Position numbers and translations under genes: made by a program. Shown piece by piece: positions 24,476 through 37,117 of a DNA stretch of 64,000 nt (within the stretch, counting starts at the first letter, position 1; each line of letters begins with the position of its first letter). The DNA lies in contig VZSE01013522.1 of assembly GCA_013398275.1 (NCBI GenBank), positions 568,888 to 632,887 on the forward strand, written 5' to 3'. This DNA comes from Promerops cafer. Taxonomy: Eukaryota > Chordata > Aves > Passeriformes > Nectariniidae. The notes beneath the pieces were generated by a model. It had not been told where the DNA came from. It made no database searches and saw nothing but the letters and a program-made list of their open reading frames with translations.

Positions 24476-27400
24476 CCATTGCCCTGCACAGAGGTACCAC
24501 CATCCCACCAGTGCTCAGAGCTGTGCTATAATGTTTTTCCTGCTCTCCCACCCCACAAGTCAGAGGCAGCTTGGATCTGCTGAGCAGCTGAGCCAGGGAG
24601 GGAAATGCAGCAGTCCTGCACAGCGGGAGGGACGGTGCTCAAAGGGCCCTGCTGGCAGGGACTGGCCCAGCTGCAGTGCAGGGCTGAGCCCCAGCCTAAC
24701 ACAGCCCAGGGAGCCGCTCCTGCTGCGGATGGAGCCCAGCACACTCCTGCACGCCCCAGCTCACAGGAGGCTCAGGTGTCTGTGCTGACAAAAAGCCTGA
24801 AGGGCAGCAGTAAGAGCTTCAAAAACATGGGGTTTGGTTTGAACTGCAAGGGAAAGCGTCCGCCCTTCAGTATGCATGTATGATTACTTTGGCAGAGGCT
24901 GTCCAACAGAACCTGCAGTTTTGCATTCCCACTCCTTGCTTCACGCAGTATCTCAAGGTTTCTGTACATCTTTGGCTGTGTTCCAGATGCATGGGACATG
25001 TCTGTTCTCCCTGAGCAGGGCATTTGTGTTTCAAAGTGGATTTAGGTGCTGATCTAAGTGTTAATAAGGACTGAAAACTTCCATGTTTTCTATCAGATGA
25101 TTCTTTATCTCTTGGAGTATTAAAATACCTGTAAAAATTTTGATTTAGTCTCAGGCTGGTTTCAACTGATTTGCACAGAAAGAGCTTCACAAAGCTTCAT
25201 TGAGGCAGATCCACAGTCTGAGCAGTTCAAAGGAGGAAACTTCTGAGATCAGTGTAGGCTAGAAACAAACACTCCATGCGTGAGGGAACCCAGACCTATT
25301 TCTACACCCGAGAGCTGACCTGCATTTTCATCTGCTCTCTCAGTCCTCACTCTTGGCTAGAATTACCCTAAGCCCAGTGGTCTTTCCCTGTTTTCACTGA
25401 AGATTCTACCAATCTTTTGACTTCTGAAATCCTCTCTTTTCCAACAATGGGCTCCAATCTGTGCAAATAATAACTTGCAGTGAACTATCAGCTGTGCCTG
25501 CCATTTCCACTCCAGTACTTCCATACACCGAGAAATTTATTTGAGGGCTCTAAAGGGTCTGCGGTGCTATCTGTAACTTTCCTTTTGCTGACATTTCTAG
25601 TTGCTCTCTACTTTTAGGTTTATCTTTGTTTTCATGGAGCCTGGGCTCCACAAGCAGAATCAGAACTGCCAAGTACCCTTTCCCTCTCTCATCTCTGTAT
25701 CTCTGTGTTCTCTGCCTTCCTTAGTCTGAGTTTCTTAGATAACTCATCTCAAGTGCTAGAAATGTCAAATGGGCCAAGGTACAAATTCCTGGCACTTGGA
25801 GAAGAAATGGGAGTAATGAAGAGAAGGTGTAAAGGTGTAAAACTCAGCAGGAATAATATCATCCAGTTGAGCTCACCTGGCCAGGGCCCATTAGAAATAC
25901 AAGATTCTGCAAGTCTCCAGCAACTCATCAACATGCTAGTACAAATCTGCTTTCAGCTTTTCAGAATTGCTCTGGTAAATTGCCCTGTTATTAGATATTC
26001 ATTGTACCTTTCCACTGAGACCCAACTTTGCAGTTAAACCTGCCTCAAGCCTGCCTGGAGGGAGGCAGGAAGGGAGGGCACCTGGTGGTGTGGGGCAGTG
26101 CCATGCTGGGAGAGCTCAGGCTGGTTTCGAGGACTCCAGCACAGCCGTGGCTGCAGTTGCTCAGTGTGGGATTAGCCAGAAGCCCCTATTTTCTGTAAAC
26201 AGACAGAAGATATTTGCCATTTAAATTGTGCTTTCATCAACAAAGAAAAACCTTTGATTTAGCTTGATCTATTTTTGTCTAATTAATGCAAAGGTTCCAG
26301 GACAAGAGGGTAATTTACTGTAAGTGCTACCATTGGCAAGGCTTGCACTGCCACTAAAACAGGCTGGAAATGGGATGACAGGCTTCTGCACTCACGCTGT
26401 CACAGTCACATCTCACCAAGCTGCCGTGGGGCCAGAGGGGCACCCAGAACTGCCAATTTTAATCAAAGCCATCATGGCCCAAAGGCAGCTCACCCTTCCC
26501 ATCCACAGGGAGAGGTGCTGCCCAGCAAGGGAACATCCAACACGAGGCGCCAAACACAAAGTCTGCCACTTCCTTTTAGTGTGAAACCATTTGGAACATC
26601 TCTGCTGCTTCCCCATATTGACAACCTGGCAAACTGCAGGGCAGGAAGCTCCACTCTCCAGTCAACAGAGATTTGCAAGGAATTTTGACAATGTGTCCCT
26701 GTATTGTCTGGTGACATCAGTAGGGCCGAGGTGGCACCAAGTGGGCCCAGGGGGGTGCAACATTCAGGGCCAGGAAACCTGGTGAATTGTTCATGTCCAT
26801 TCAACTTCAACAACTAAAGTCTGGCTTTTGGTGGTTTAATTGACCAAATGCCAGGCTCAGGGAATGTTCACAAGTGTGTCTGTAGTCTGCCTAGGCTTAG
26901 ATATCAGCATAAACCATACAAATGTTATTTAAACCCCAGTGCTTACAAATAGAATTATGTTTACTAAGCATTAGCATAAGCCTGCAGTTTAACACTCCCT
27001 TAAATTATTCACCTCCTCTGGATTTTGGTGGTGCCAAAAGTCAGCATCTCCATCAATATGGTACACACCATAAAATTACACATGAAAAGGAAAGTGGTCT
27101 TTCCTCCTAAAGTTATGGCATCCATACGCCAGAGGGAAGTGCAAGAGGGGATGCAGAAGGAAAAACCATTTGCAAAGCCACACAGTGGGAGGACAAACAA
27201 GAACAACACCCAGGTCTTCTAAATTTGAGGTCAAAAACCTATGCAGTTGTGGGCACCAAATACAAAGCATGAATGTATACATACTATGGGCACATACACA
27301 GAAAAAAAAAGGTTAAATTCAAATGAAACTTGCATAAAATTGGATAATTGTTGACATACTGAAATAATTTCAAAATCAAGCTCAAGAAAATTTAATGGCT

Positions 27401-27562
27401 GATTTAAGCTAAATGAAATCCAAACAAATTGTGATTCAGCACACATTTAAAGCATTCTCTTGACTTCACCTCTGCTCTGGAAGGATGCTAAATGCTTTGG
27501 TTAAGGCATTTGAGTGTTTTGGGTCCAGGTTAACTTCTTACATTTAGTGATATCATACTTTT
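24476..27562. other. unique non-coding sequence, no gene seen
   Basis: A GC-rich patch at 24480-24790 leaves overlapping frames on both strands (129 codons plus, 72 minus) with repetitive Ser/Pro/Gly/Cys composition and no domain. The rest is ordinary. No repeat family was identified. Confidence 0.5.
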
Positions 27563-27605
27563 AAAAAAACCCCCCAAAAAACCCAAAAACAAACAAACAA
27601 AAAAA
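27563..27605. repeat. A/C-rich simple repeat (AAAAC / CAAA)
   Basis: Alternating A and C runs grade into CAAA units over about 43 bases. Confidence 0.9.
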
Positions 27606-29249
27606 CTTAATTTGAGTGGATCTGATTCCAAACTTGTTTTGTACTATGTACATATCTGCCACTAACTTTTTGATACTTTTTAGAATTTTCAGGAAGATTG
27701 AAATCACTTCAAATTTTACACTGGAGAATGATGGGGTCACCAGGAAAAGAGCTCTCTTCAACATACTGAAACTCTCTCTTGGAAGCATTCTGGTCAGACA
27801 GTTCCTGTCAGAGCTTTTGGGGTTGGGTATGAACTGTCCCAGGGATGTTCCATTGCCTGAGACACTGGGAGCCCAAAAGCCATGACTCAGCACTGGAAGC
27901 CCCCTGATTTACAGGTGAGAGGCATTTGAGCCTCCAGCCAGACCTTGGGAGCACAGGACAGACCCTCAGTCAGCCCAACAGCACCAGAGCCAGCACAGCC
28001 TGGCCTTGCCATTCCTGAGGGGCCTGGAGAACAACTCAGGCATGAAATCTACTGCTCCTAAGCCCTCCCTCACTGCAGTAGATGATCAGGATCTGAGCAA
28101 TCATGAAATACAGTATTTGTAAGTATAAACAATTTGCGCTCAAGAGGAGGAAGATTGAGTGTCCAACCACAAATATCTGGTGAAGAAAGTGATATTCCAG
28201 GTTTTTTACTAACTCACTGATTTCTCAAGCAAATAAATCCATTCTGTCAGTCCTATAAGCACTTTTTGTGGCCCTACATGGTTGCCAGGTCTCATTTCCC
28301 TGTTCCTTTTAATAACACAATACAACAATTCAACAGTGATGGGCAAGAGGCCTTGCAGAGAGCCAGCCTTCTCCCAGGGTAACTTTTAGAGGATATAAAC
28401 TTGCAAAGATCAGTTTTATCAACACTGAATGTAATACATCTCAAGTTAGGAGCCCTCCAAGCCCCGATGATTTATTCTATTTTTCCAGAAAGCAAACAAC
28501 TTTGAAGTGTTCTCTTCATCTGTCACATTTATCTGGCTCCTATTTACATGCAAATATCATAAAGTGATATTTGCAGTTAAAGACGAGATTCCTCTAACCT
28601 AGTTGTCACAGAATTGGTTTCCTCTTAGCAACCTTTTTTTTTCCTTTAAATGAAATTATTCTAAAAATATTTTAGTATGTTATAGATCCTTGATGAATAG
28701 GCCAGTCCAGTCCAATGAGTCTTGGAAAGGAAAAGGATACCAGACAAACTCCTTGGGTTAATGCAACCTGGACATCTTTAGGCTGATCCAGCTTCCATCA
28801 AGTTCAAAATAAGGGAAGGGGAACCAAGGACATCCTTCACCCCTCCTGATTATACACTTCCTTTATTCAGCACAGTCCTCCCCTCATACCTCTATGGAAA
28901 TATATATTAAATAGCCTAAGTTTCTCAAGCATAATAATTCACTTGTAAACTTCTAGGAAATTCCATTGGCACAAGCCCTTCTTTAATTTAGCTTCACAAC
29001 ATCTGGTGAACACAACAACAGTGTCACTAGCAAAAAAAAAAACCTTCTCAAGTTCAGCTTCTAGCAGGATTTTGGGGAAGATGGAGAGACATCATGAGAG
29101 AGAAGAACACTGATCAGCATGCACCAAAAGTTGCAAACAATCCCAGGAATTCCAATATGGCTAAAAACACTTTATAACTGTGTCTAATTTATGACAGCTG
29201 ATATAATTGGTATCATGAGGAAGCAGCCAGATTGGTCAAAAGGATGACA
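27606..29249. other. unique sequence, including a weak regulatory candidate
   Basis: No gene was seen. The segment at about 28485-28600 is a weak conserved-element candidate: 'cagaaagcaaacaactttga', 'catttatctggctcctattt' and 'atgcaaatatcataaagtga' (an octamer-like ATGCAAAT word). Elsewhere there are only short frames and A/T runs such as poly-A at 29032-29041. Confidence 0.4.
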
Positions 29250-29330
29250 AAAAGGCTTTCCAAAAAGGCTTTGCTTTTGGAAAAGTTTTGCTTCCGTAAA
29301 AGTTTTGCTTTCATTGACAAAACTCCCTGT
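29250..29330. repeat. imperfect short tandem repeat (AAAAGTTTTGCTT)
   Basis: Degenerate copies of a unit like 'aaaagttttgctt' or 'aaaaaggctttcc' follow each other with a period of roughly 16-20 bases, about four copies in all. It looks like a local replication-slippage array. It has no coding meaning. Confidence 0.65.
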
Positions 29331-31876
29331 GTCCAGTGAGGCGTCATTTGGATTCTAACTCTTGTTGATGGCAGGTTGAAAAGTTTGCCATAAAGATTTT
29401 CTTCACATCCTTGTGCTCCTGAAAGTGCTCACACAAAGAAAATACTCATGGTGGGACTGGGCCAACTTCCACCCCCAGCTTCTACCCCACCTTGGGAAGA
29501 GCTCTAGCACTGCCCCAGTCCTGCCCTGCTCTTAAGTGACAACCCTTATGTAAAATGCTTTTTCTCTCCAACAATAATTCATTAATTAATTTTAATTTAA
29601 CCCAAACCACTCTGAGGAATTCTGTAGTAACAGCACAATTCAAGCTTACATCTAATCCAACCTTCCAACTGCAGAAGAGAAAACATCTTGGTGTTCCACA
29701 CAGTTCCTTTAAAAAACACACAAAAATGATACAGAAATATAAATTAATGTTTTTCTGCTTATCTATTCCTTCAGTGGTTGTTCAGTCTTCCTGGATAGGA
29801 CAGTTCCATATACATTTAAAATATCAATCTAATCTGCCCAAAGAGCTATTGATTTATCAGCTCCATCTCAGTGTCGCTATTGAATGTCTTCAGAAATCTG
29901 CCAAATATGTCTATCCTTTCCACTGCTTCTATCAGTCCTCCAGCCTCAATGTCAGCTCATCTATTGATCCAAAAGTAGTTCTGCTCTTCCAGTCTGCTGC
30001 TCTCTCCTCTCCTCATATTGTAGATGTGCTCATAATTGGTGCATAAAATTTAAGGGTAATACTTGTGCTCCTTCCCCAACAACATTCAGCTCATCAGTGC
30101 AATTCCTCTGAAATAAAACTTATGAAATAAAAACAAAAGGGAGAAGAGATAAATAGAGAAAATATTTTTTAAATATATGAAATAAATAAGGAGAAAATGT
30201 ATCTATTCCCCAGCGTGTATTTCTATTATAATTTCAATGAGTGTTTAGAAGAGTAGCCTAATTTTGCTGGACATTCTGGTCCTGCTAAAAGTCAAAAGAA
30301 GTTCAGAACTTCCTTCAGCCTTCCTTGCACAATTCCAGTTCTTTGTGCTAGAGCCAATCCCATCCTTTGTCCATGAGCCTGACCCAAGGCCCTTTAAGTA
30401 GAAATCTCTCGAGTCATAATCATGTTTCTGCCCACACTCTACATTTACAGATCAATTCTGAAAGGACAATTCTGCCACAATTCAGGCAAAATATGCAGAA
30501 AATCCACCCAGTGATGACTTGAGGAGCAGTCACACATTCATCCAGCGACTGACTGCCATTTGTGATGGCAATTAATCTTTAATTAATGATTCTTCCCCGC
30601 TTGCCCATGTGTTCCAGTCACCTACTGCTTCCCTGTCAAACTCCTGCAGGAGCACAGGGCAGAGAGGGGAGCTGTCACTTGTTTCCACCTGTGCTGCTTT
30701 GTGGAGTCAGTGACATCTTGCAAACTTGACACAGCAGCACAACCCAGCAAGCCCCGGCAGAAACGAGCAGCTCCCACCCACAGGATGTTTTCATACATTA
30801 TTCTGCTGAGAACAGACAAGGGACTCAAGGAACCAGCTGACAGGCAAACAAACTCAGCTTAACCTCTCTTTCCAAATTCCATTTTAACGTTCAATTCTTG
30901 GCTTCATTAAGAGCCCAAAGTCTTTTGAAATTTGAATTCGGTTGACCAGATTTTTCATTAGTGGGATTTCCTATGAGCAAATGCCATGTGAAAGCAGACT
31001 TCACTTCAAGGAAGAATTTCACAAGCCTGTTAATTATTCTGCATGCAAATATGCAGAGGGGCAACAATCCCTTGGGCCATCTCCCCAGCAGCCTGTCACT
31101 AGAAGAACATGCACTTTTGGGGAATGCTAAGTCAGGCAGGCAAAGTGTTGGTGTAATTGCTGTTTGTTCAACAACAAGGACTGTGCCCTACCATGTCTGC
31201 TTGGGGGAGTAAATAAACCAAAAGTACTTGAAGCTGCTGGGATATTTTCTAAAGCAAAACGGTAAGTTTGATTAAATTATAGAACAAACAGTTATACAAC
31301 TGAAAAATTAATCAACTGTTGTTACTACACTAAAATGTAAAGCACTCAGGAAATAACTGCTAGTATTCAGTCTCATCCATGTATATTTGGAATTTCCTCA
31401 AAAACATTCACTAAGGATGCTGTATTCAGGTCTGTGTTTTTTCTTTTCTTTTTTCAAAATCAGGTAAGTTATACTGATGGACATTTTTAAAAGATTACTT
31501 TCTCCAACATAATCATGTCACTTGGAATGCAGATTTGAATAATTCTTTAAAAAGCAACTTTGTGTAACTGTACCTGTAGAGGATTTAGGACTTAAAACTA
31601 TAAGAGTATGTTTAAAGCAATGTGGTTCTCCCATGTAGGAAAGGTTGTATGCTATATTTATAAGCTCTGCCCTCTGCAGAAATCCTGTGCTTCACTGGGA
31701 TACACATGGAACACTTTGCAGGATCGAGGTCTCCATCAAGGAGTTTATGCACATAAATAGAAAGCTCTTTGCTCAGAATCTCACTATTTGTGGCAGAACT
31801 GAAACCTGAAACTAGGTTTCCCAAGCCCAAAGTTTACCTTTGTTGCTATATCGTCTTTCCGTTTTACCAACTAAAC
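29331..31876. other. unique sequence, no gene seen
   Basis: A 163-codon plus-strand frame at 29555-30046 is Ser/Leu-rich with no recognisable domain, and I treat it as chance. A cluster of ATTAAT words at 30568-30590 ('ggcaattaatctttaattaa') could be a homeodomain target. Donor-like GTAAG words at about 31262 and 31464 lack exon context. Confidence 0.45.
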
Positions 31877-31970
31877 GTCTTCAAGTCACTTCACCTTTCT
31901 AGTTTTAGTATAAAAATTTCAAAAATGGAATACAATTCCTTGAGATGTAAGACTTACAAGAGAAGTGGCT
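31877..31970 (+). mobile_element. ancient MIR/CORE-SINE-like remnant
   Basis: 'caagtcacttcacctttct' is followed by a degenerate 'agttttagta', an A-rich 'aaaatttcaaaaatggaat', and then 'ccttgagatgtaagac'. This reproduces, in order, the MIR-type landmarks 'caagtcacttcacctctct', 'cctcagtttcc', 'tctgtaaaatggg' and 'ctttgagatctac'. Four ordered blocks make the assignment fairly secure despite strong decay. A 69-codon frame through it is incidental. Confidence 0.7.
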
Positions 31971-32069
31971 GCCTCTGAAAAAAGGGAAGTGAGGTTTGCA
32001 TGGGATAAACCTTTTGTTTATTTTTTTCTGGATTCTAGGACTTGGTAAGAACATGCCCCAAGTGAATTA

Positions 32070-32265
32070 CCCTGCTATTGTAAGGTAATGCAGCTAATGC
32101 TGCAAACCTGATTGGACATGAGTACAATCAATAGAGATAAGCAGAAGCAGCAGCCAGATTTCTTGAATAAATGAATTCTTGCAAGCTACTTGCTCAGCTG
32201 CTCCATCAATGACAAAACTCCCATCGATTTCAGTGGGAAGTAGGATCAGGCCCTGATTTCTGACA
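32070..32265. mobile_element. ancient amniote interspersed repeat remnant
   Basis: The core 'caaaactcccatcgatttca' with 'gtgggaagtaggatcaggcc' is very close to the 'actcccattgacttcaatgg' / 'gagtaggatcaggcc' motif of a palindromic repeat common in turtles, crocodilians and, as relics, birds. Upstream 'gctgcaaacctgattggaca' and 'tgagtacaatc' may belong to the same element. I cannot name the family with certainty. Confidence 0.6.
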
Positions 32266-32410
32266 CTGCTGATACCACTAGTCTGTTATATAACAGATAT
32301 GTAATTAATTAGAATTTAAACTATACATATTTTTTTAAAAGAAACTTGTTTCTTTGTCCCCAAACTTCCATGGTACCCTGCCCTACAATTAATCATCTCT
32401 ATTATTAATC

Positions 32411-32465
32411 TTTCCCAGAACTGTTAAGCAACAGAGCAAAATGGCAGTGCCAGCACTGCAGTTCA
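32411..32465 (-). mobile_element. possible MIR-like fragment, reverse orientation
   Basis: 'gttaagcaacagagcaaaat' then 'ggcagtgccagcactgcagt' loosely follows the reverse MIR layout of 'ggtcacacagc' and 'ggcagagctgggatt'. The match is weak and may be chance. Confidence 0.25.
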
Positions 32466-33208
32466 GACCTCACAGCCCTCATTAATAAACTTAATATGGG
32501 CATTGGAATATTTCAGCAGTGTAGTAAGTTACACACTAAGGACTTTTCTTTGCATGCAATTTTATGTTCCTCCTTCACACAAAAGTAATGTATTTATTCC
32601 AGGATCTTTGTCTTTGTGAAAGTGAAAAAGAGCAATTAAACTCCCAGTTACTCAACTGGTTTTGTGTAAAGATCAAGCCCCTCACCTTACAGGTCAAGCA
32701 TCCTTGGAGCTGGAGAAATCCTGATTTGTGCCCTGAAACTGTTCCTTCCACAGAAGAAGGAGGCAAACACAGACCACAGCAATGGGCTGAACAGTCACTT
32801 ACCTTTGTGGACATAACTATATAGAGGAATAAATGAGTGTAAACCTAGAACAAATAAAGTTTCTCTCTCTTTCTATCACTGTGAATGAAAACAAGTCCAG
32901 CCTGTGACTGCTTGCACATCGTGCTGTTAGGAGAGTGGCACATTTGTGTGAAAAAGAGTGTAAAAGAAGAGAGGTTGTTGTTCTACCTGCCCAGCTGATG
33001 GCTAACTGAATAAGAAGGGGTTGATGTAAAGCCACGTTATCTTCTCAAGAGAGAAAAAGAAACCCCAGAGAGAAAGCTCCAAGGCACACACAGTTCAGAA
33101 CAAGTCTTGAAAGCACTCTCCTCCCACTTATAACCCCCCTCTGGCTGATGAAAAAGCATCTCTGTGGCAGCTGTAGAAATCCAGCCCCTGGAAGATCAAA
33201 GATAATGC
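32466..33208. other. unique non-coding sequence, no gene seen
   Basis: Short frames on both strands overlap fully (for example 32564-32824 plus and 32575-32814 minus), which argues against coding. No repeat was recognised. Confidence 0.5.
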
Positions 33209-33318
33209 ACAAAAAAACAAAGCAAACAAACAAACAACAAAACAAAAAACCAAACCAAAACCCACAAAAAATGCCCAAAACAAAACAAAGTCCAGCAAAC
33301 CAAACAAAAAAAAAACCT
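33209..33318. repeat. long A/C-rich low-complexity tract
   Basis: About 110 bases are almost free of T on the plus strand, made of CAAA, CAAAA and ACCAAA variants. The overlapping minus-strand frame (Phe/Leu/Cys-rich) is an artefact of this composition. Confidence 0.92.
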
Positions 33319-36300
33319 TAGGTCACACATTTCAAAAGAGCTCTGCATCAGAAAAATTGTTTCCAAATCTGTGGCAAAATCCTCATTAAATTCCTTAGAA
33401 GCTGAATTTGGCTAAAGGTGACAATTTCTGAGAATATTTTGACATTCATCAAAAGAGTTTTAGAGATACCCAACACTAGAAACTTAAATTTTGGTGCTTG
33501 TTTTAAAGCCATTTGACATTTCCCTCATTCTTTTAATTGTTTTTTCTTTTAAAGCTATCAGATCTTGCTAGGAAAAAATCAACTGGAGGCAATGTGAATG
33601 TGGAGTAAATGGGGTACAAAAATAGAGGCCAATAACATACTTTGCACAATCCCTGGGGCACAAGAAGATGTGTCCAGCAGTGTTTGGATTAAAAATAACA
33701 TTTTGAAGTAATATGAATAACCCAAACACATCAAAACGCAGTTACTTTAATTCACAGTTTTAATGGTTTTATTTATTTCAATTAAACCATGATGTCTCTA
33801 GTCCATTACCTAGTTAATAATGTGAATTAGAGAACCTCAGTTAACACTGGTGCTTGCAATTTCTCTAGAAGTGTCCAGCACCCATTTGTCAGGAAAGTGG
33901 TGTTGTTGCATGGAGAGATTCAGCAGTGGTCTGACATGTGTTTATCACATCATGGGGCAGTTTGTGATTATTTTCTTTCCCTCCTCCCCCACCCCCAGAA
34001 AAGGACCAACTCTAAAAGCAATTTGACTGTTTCAGAAAAAAATAATTCCTTAAGGATTAAGCATGATCAGGCAATACTCTTAAAAACACATCTGGTTTTG
34101 TCTACACAAACCAATGTTCTGTTTGCTAAATGCTGTTCACTGCCTTTCCTCCAACACACTGATTTTTTGCAATATACTGGAAAGGTTTAGCTCCAGAACA
34201 GGTGTTTTCTTTGAGAGAGTTTGTAAACAGCCTTATCTACCCTCTCACCCTGGAAGGGAAACCATAAAAATCCAGTTGGATTGGAGTAAAAAGTATAGTT
34301 GTGAGAACTCAAGCTACCTGAAAAAATACCTATGTGAAAATCATGGAGATGCAAGGACTTTCTACACAGCTACACTTGATTATTTGGGGATTTTTGAGCT
34401 TCTGGAACTCCACTCTTTGTTATACTGGAAAACAGATATTTTGTTGGGTTTTTTTTTTTTTTGGTCCCTGAATGAAAGACTGCTTTTGATAAAACATTTT
34501 ACAGTAGAGATACACTTAAGTGTGTAGAAACTGATTTTGATCTACTTTCTGCCATGATGGACAAAAGTAGTTCTCTCCACGAGGGACAGGAGGATGCAGG
34601 AAGGTCTCTCCATAACCCAGTCATGAGTACAGGAAAGGGAAAAGAATTGAGTGAAGAGCTTGAAAACCTTATGACAATCTTTGCCAGGCTGAATGTGTGC
34701 ATTTTGCAAATTAAGCTTATTCCTTTGGACACCCTATTTACATGCTGTTTCCTCCTTTGTAAGTATTATACCCTTAACACACAAACAGTTCCTTTGCCTT
34801 TACCTTTTTCGTGAGCAGGCAAGAAATTGAAACGGGCTCAGAGGCTCCTGGTGGAAGCCACACATCTTTTCTGTTTGTTCATCTCTCCTGATGTTCCCCC
34901 TCTTCGAGCCTGTGAAGACTCAAACATGGAGAAGGGATCAAAAAAAGAGAAGTTGTCATTTATCTCCACCTATCTGATTCTTTGAAACATGAGAGCAACA
35001 TTAGAAATGGATCTATAACCTAGAGATTAGCAGGCATTACAGAGAGTGGGTGTGAGTTTTCTCTCTATCATCCATCCTACAGCCCTGGGAGAGTTCATGC
35101 TGTTGCTACCCCTTGTGTTCTGGCTGGTGAAGTCTCCTCCCTGTGCTTTTCTTTTTTCTCCGTAGACTCTCACATCCACACACTCATTTTGCCCTCTGAA
35201 CCGAAGCAATGACCCATTCCTTGTGATTAAATTAGCGTAAGTAATAAGATATCATAGAGCTGATTGATTTCCCCAGCAATAGTTATTAACCAGCTCAATT
35301 CAGAGGAAAGCAGAGCCATTATTCTAAACATTGATTCCTGGACAGGAGTGCAGGAGAGGAGCATGCTCAGATACATGGAATGTGCTTGCAAACAAATCTC
35401 AATCCAAACCCAGAAAAAGTGGAAGTTTCCACTCCCAGCCAGAGAATCAGGTACCCCTTAGAGAACAAGAGATATGTTGGGTGGTAAAGGGGACTATCTG
35501 CAACATGTGCTAAAGTTGCCACTATTATGAATTTGTTTCAAGGCAGCAGAGGCTGAAATTTGTTTCAACAAGGCAGTAGCCATTGGGGATTTAGGACAAC
35601 CAAACTGGGGAGCTTCTCTGATTTCCTCATAGCTCCCTTTTCTAGGAACAAACACAGCTGGCACAGCTGCACCTCTCCCAGAGCCTTGGTTGGTCCAAGC
35701 ACGAAGACTGAGCACACCAACTTTTCAACAACAATTCACGGACTTGCCCTCTCTTCTTCTGCACCCACTCCTCCAGCATTTTTTGTGATCCAAATCCTCC
35801 TGGAGGCCCCTCCTCCTCCTTCAGCTTTATTTCTCAGCTGCTCTCTGTAGGATTTCATGCTGCATATCACCACAGCGCAGAGGATGGGGATCAAATTCTC
35901 CATTTCACTCTAAAGTAGTCAGGTTGGCTCTGCAAGTCAAGAAGCCCAAATTGTTCTGTAGTCAATATCCCAAGATAAAAAAGAACCAAAATGCCCTGGA
36001 GGTTTCTGACTGTGCCCAGAGCATGGGCTTCCTGAGCCAGGATTTTGTTGTGCGCCACAGCCTTATACAGATTTTTCTTCTTTGAAATTTAGTAGTTTTT
36101 GAGCCTATGTGAACTTTACAGGATCTGTGGCATGCTGTGGCAAAGAGTTGAGTAGCTTAAATCTATTTTTAACAACTTCTGTTTGTTTTGACCTTTTTCA
36201 ATGGTTTATCTCATTTGAAGCCCTCCTGGGCCTTGTAAGGCAGCTGGAGCTCACTGTGTGGAAGGGAAAGGTAAGTATATTAAGTGACACAAAAATTACA

Positions 36301-36566
36301 TGCTGTGGGTAACCTGAGGAAAGCAGTCTGGTGTGAACTGCAGGAAAAATCCTTGGTAGAAGTCAGAGGAAGTTCGTGGAGCCAGTGAATGAAGCAGTCA
36401 TACATTCAAGCTATTAGAAACACTAAGTATCAACAAATAGCCCCACAGTAGTTCAATTTACTGCCATCAGTTTCAGTTCTGGTCCAAATAGCTCTCCCCT
36501 CTCCTGGAATTCAAAATGAGATGTATTACACTTTAAAGAATCTGTGTGAGTGTATGTGTGCCTATG
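33319..36566. other. unique non-coding sequence, no gene seen
   Basis: A T run lies at 34449-34462. Frames of up to 137 codons (34114-34527) have no recognisable domain. A strong splice-donor match, 'gggaaaggtaagtat', lies near 36270, downstream of a pyrimidine-rich stretch ending in AG near 36220. An exon of a non-coding transcript is conceivable but not supported. Confidence 0.5.
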
Positions 36567-36625
36567 GGACTTTTTCAAGTCACTTATTTGTCTGAATGCC
36601 ATTGATTTTTCTCCTAATTGTTATT
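36567..36625 (+). mobile_element. possible MIR-like fragment
   Basis: 'tttttcaagtcacttatttg' followed by 'tctgaatgccattgattttt' resembles the MIR segment 'gggcaagtcacttaa...tctgagcctcagttt'. Only a short part is comparable, so this is tentative. Confidence 0.35.
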
Positions 36626-37087
36626 CACTATGCTAATTTCCCTCACAAATCTCACATGCTATTGATCAAAAAGTAATAAACTCTCCAGCAAACAAAACAA
36701 GCATTATTGCAATGTTGGGAAAACATCATTTAATATCAATACCATATTTACAATTATCTTTAACCCAAATTTCACCCGCAATGCAATGCATAATCAAAAT
36801 CAGAGAGCTACGGGCAAAAGGGTACTATTAAAGACTCCCACTAGAATATTTTCTAGTAGATTATAAGAAGAAAGGCTGAAACAGGACAATCTCAAACAGT
36901 TTAAGATATACAGCTAATGCTAGAAATAAATGCTGCTGAATAAAGTACATTCTCCCTAGTCCATCTCCCTTCTTGTTTTGGAGACAGTCACCATGAAGAT
37001 AAAACTAAAGAAAAGGCAGCATCGGTATCTGTGCCAAAATATCAACCTAGGGATAATCAGGCCTCATATAAACTGTGGTTTCTGCAC
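36626..37087. other. unique AT-rich non-coding sequence, no gene seen
   Basis: AT-rich sequence without convincing frames, repeats or motif clusters. Confidence 0.5.
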
Positions 37088-37117
37088 GTTTGTTTGTTTG
37101 GTTTTTTTTTTTTTTTT
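37088..37117. repeat. (GTTT)n / poly-T tract
   Basis: About three GTTT units are followed by 16 T residues. Confidence 0.92.

Noticed and set aside
29555..30046. 163-codon plus-strand frame
   Set aside because: Low-complexity Ser/Leu/Ile/Thr composition, no domain and no splice context. Treated as chance.
33045..33278. Minus-strand frame resembling a hydrophobic membrane segment
   Set aside because: The Phe/Leu/Cys/Val-rich part comes from the A/C-rich simple repeat.
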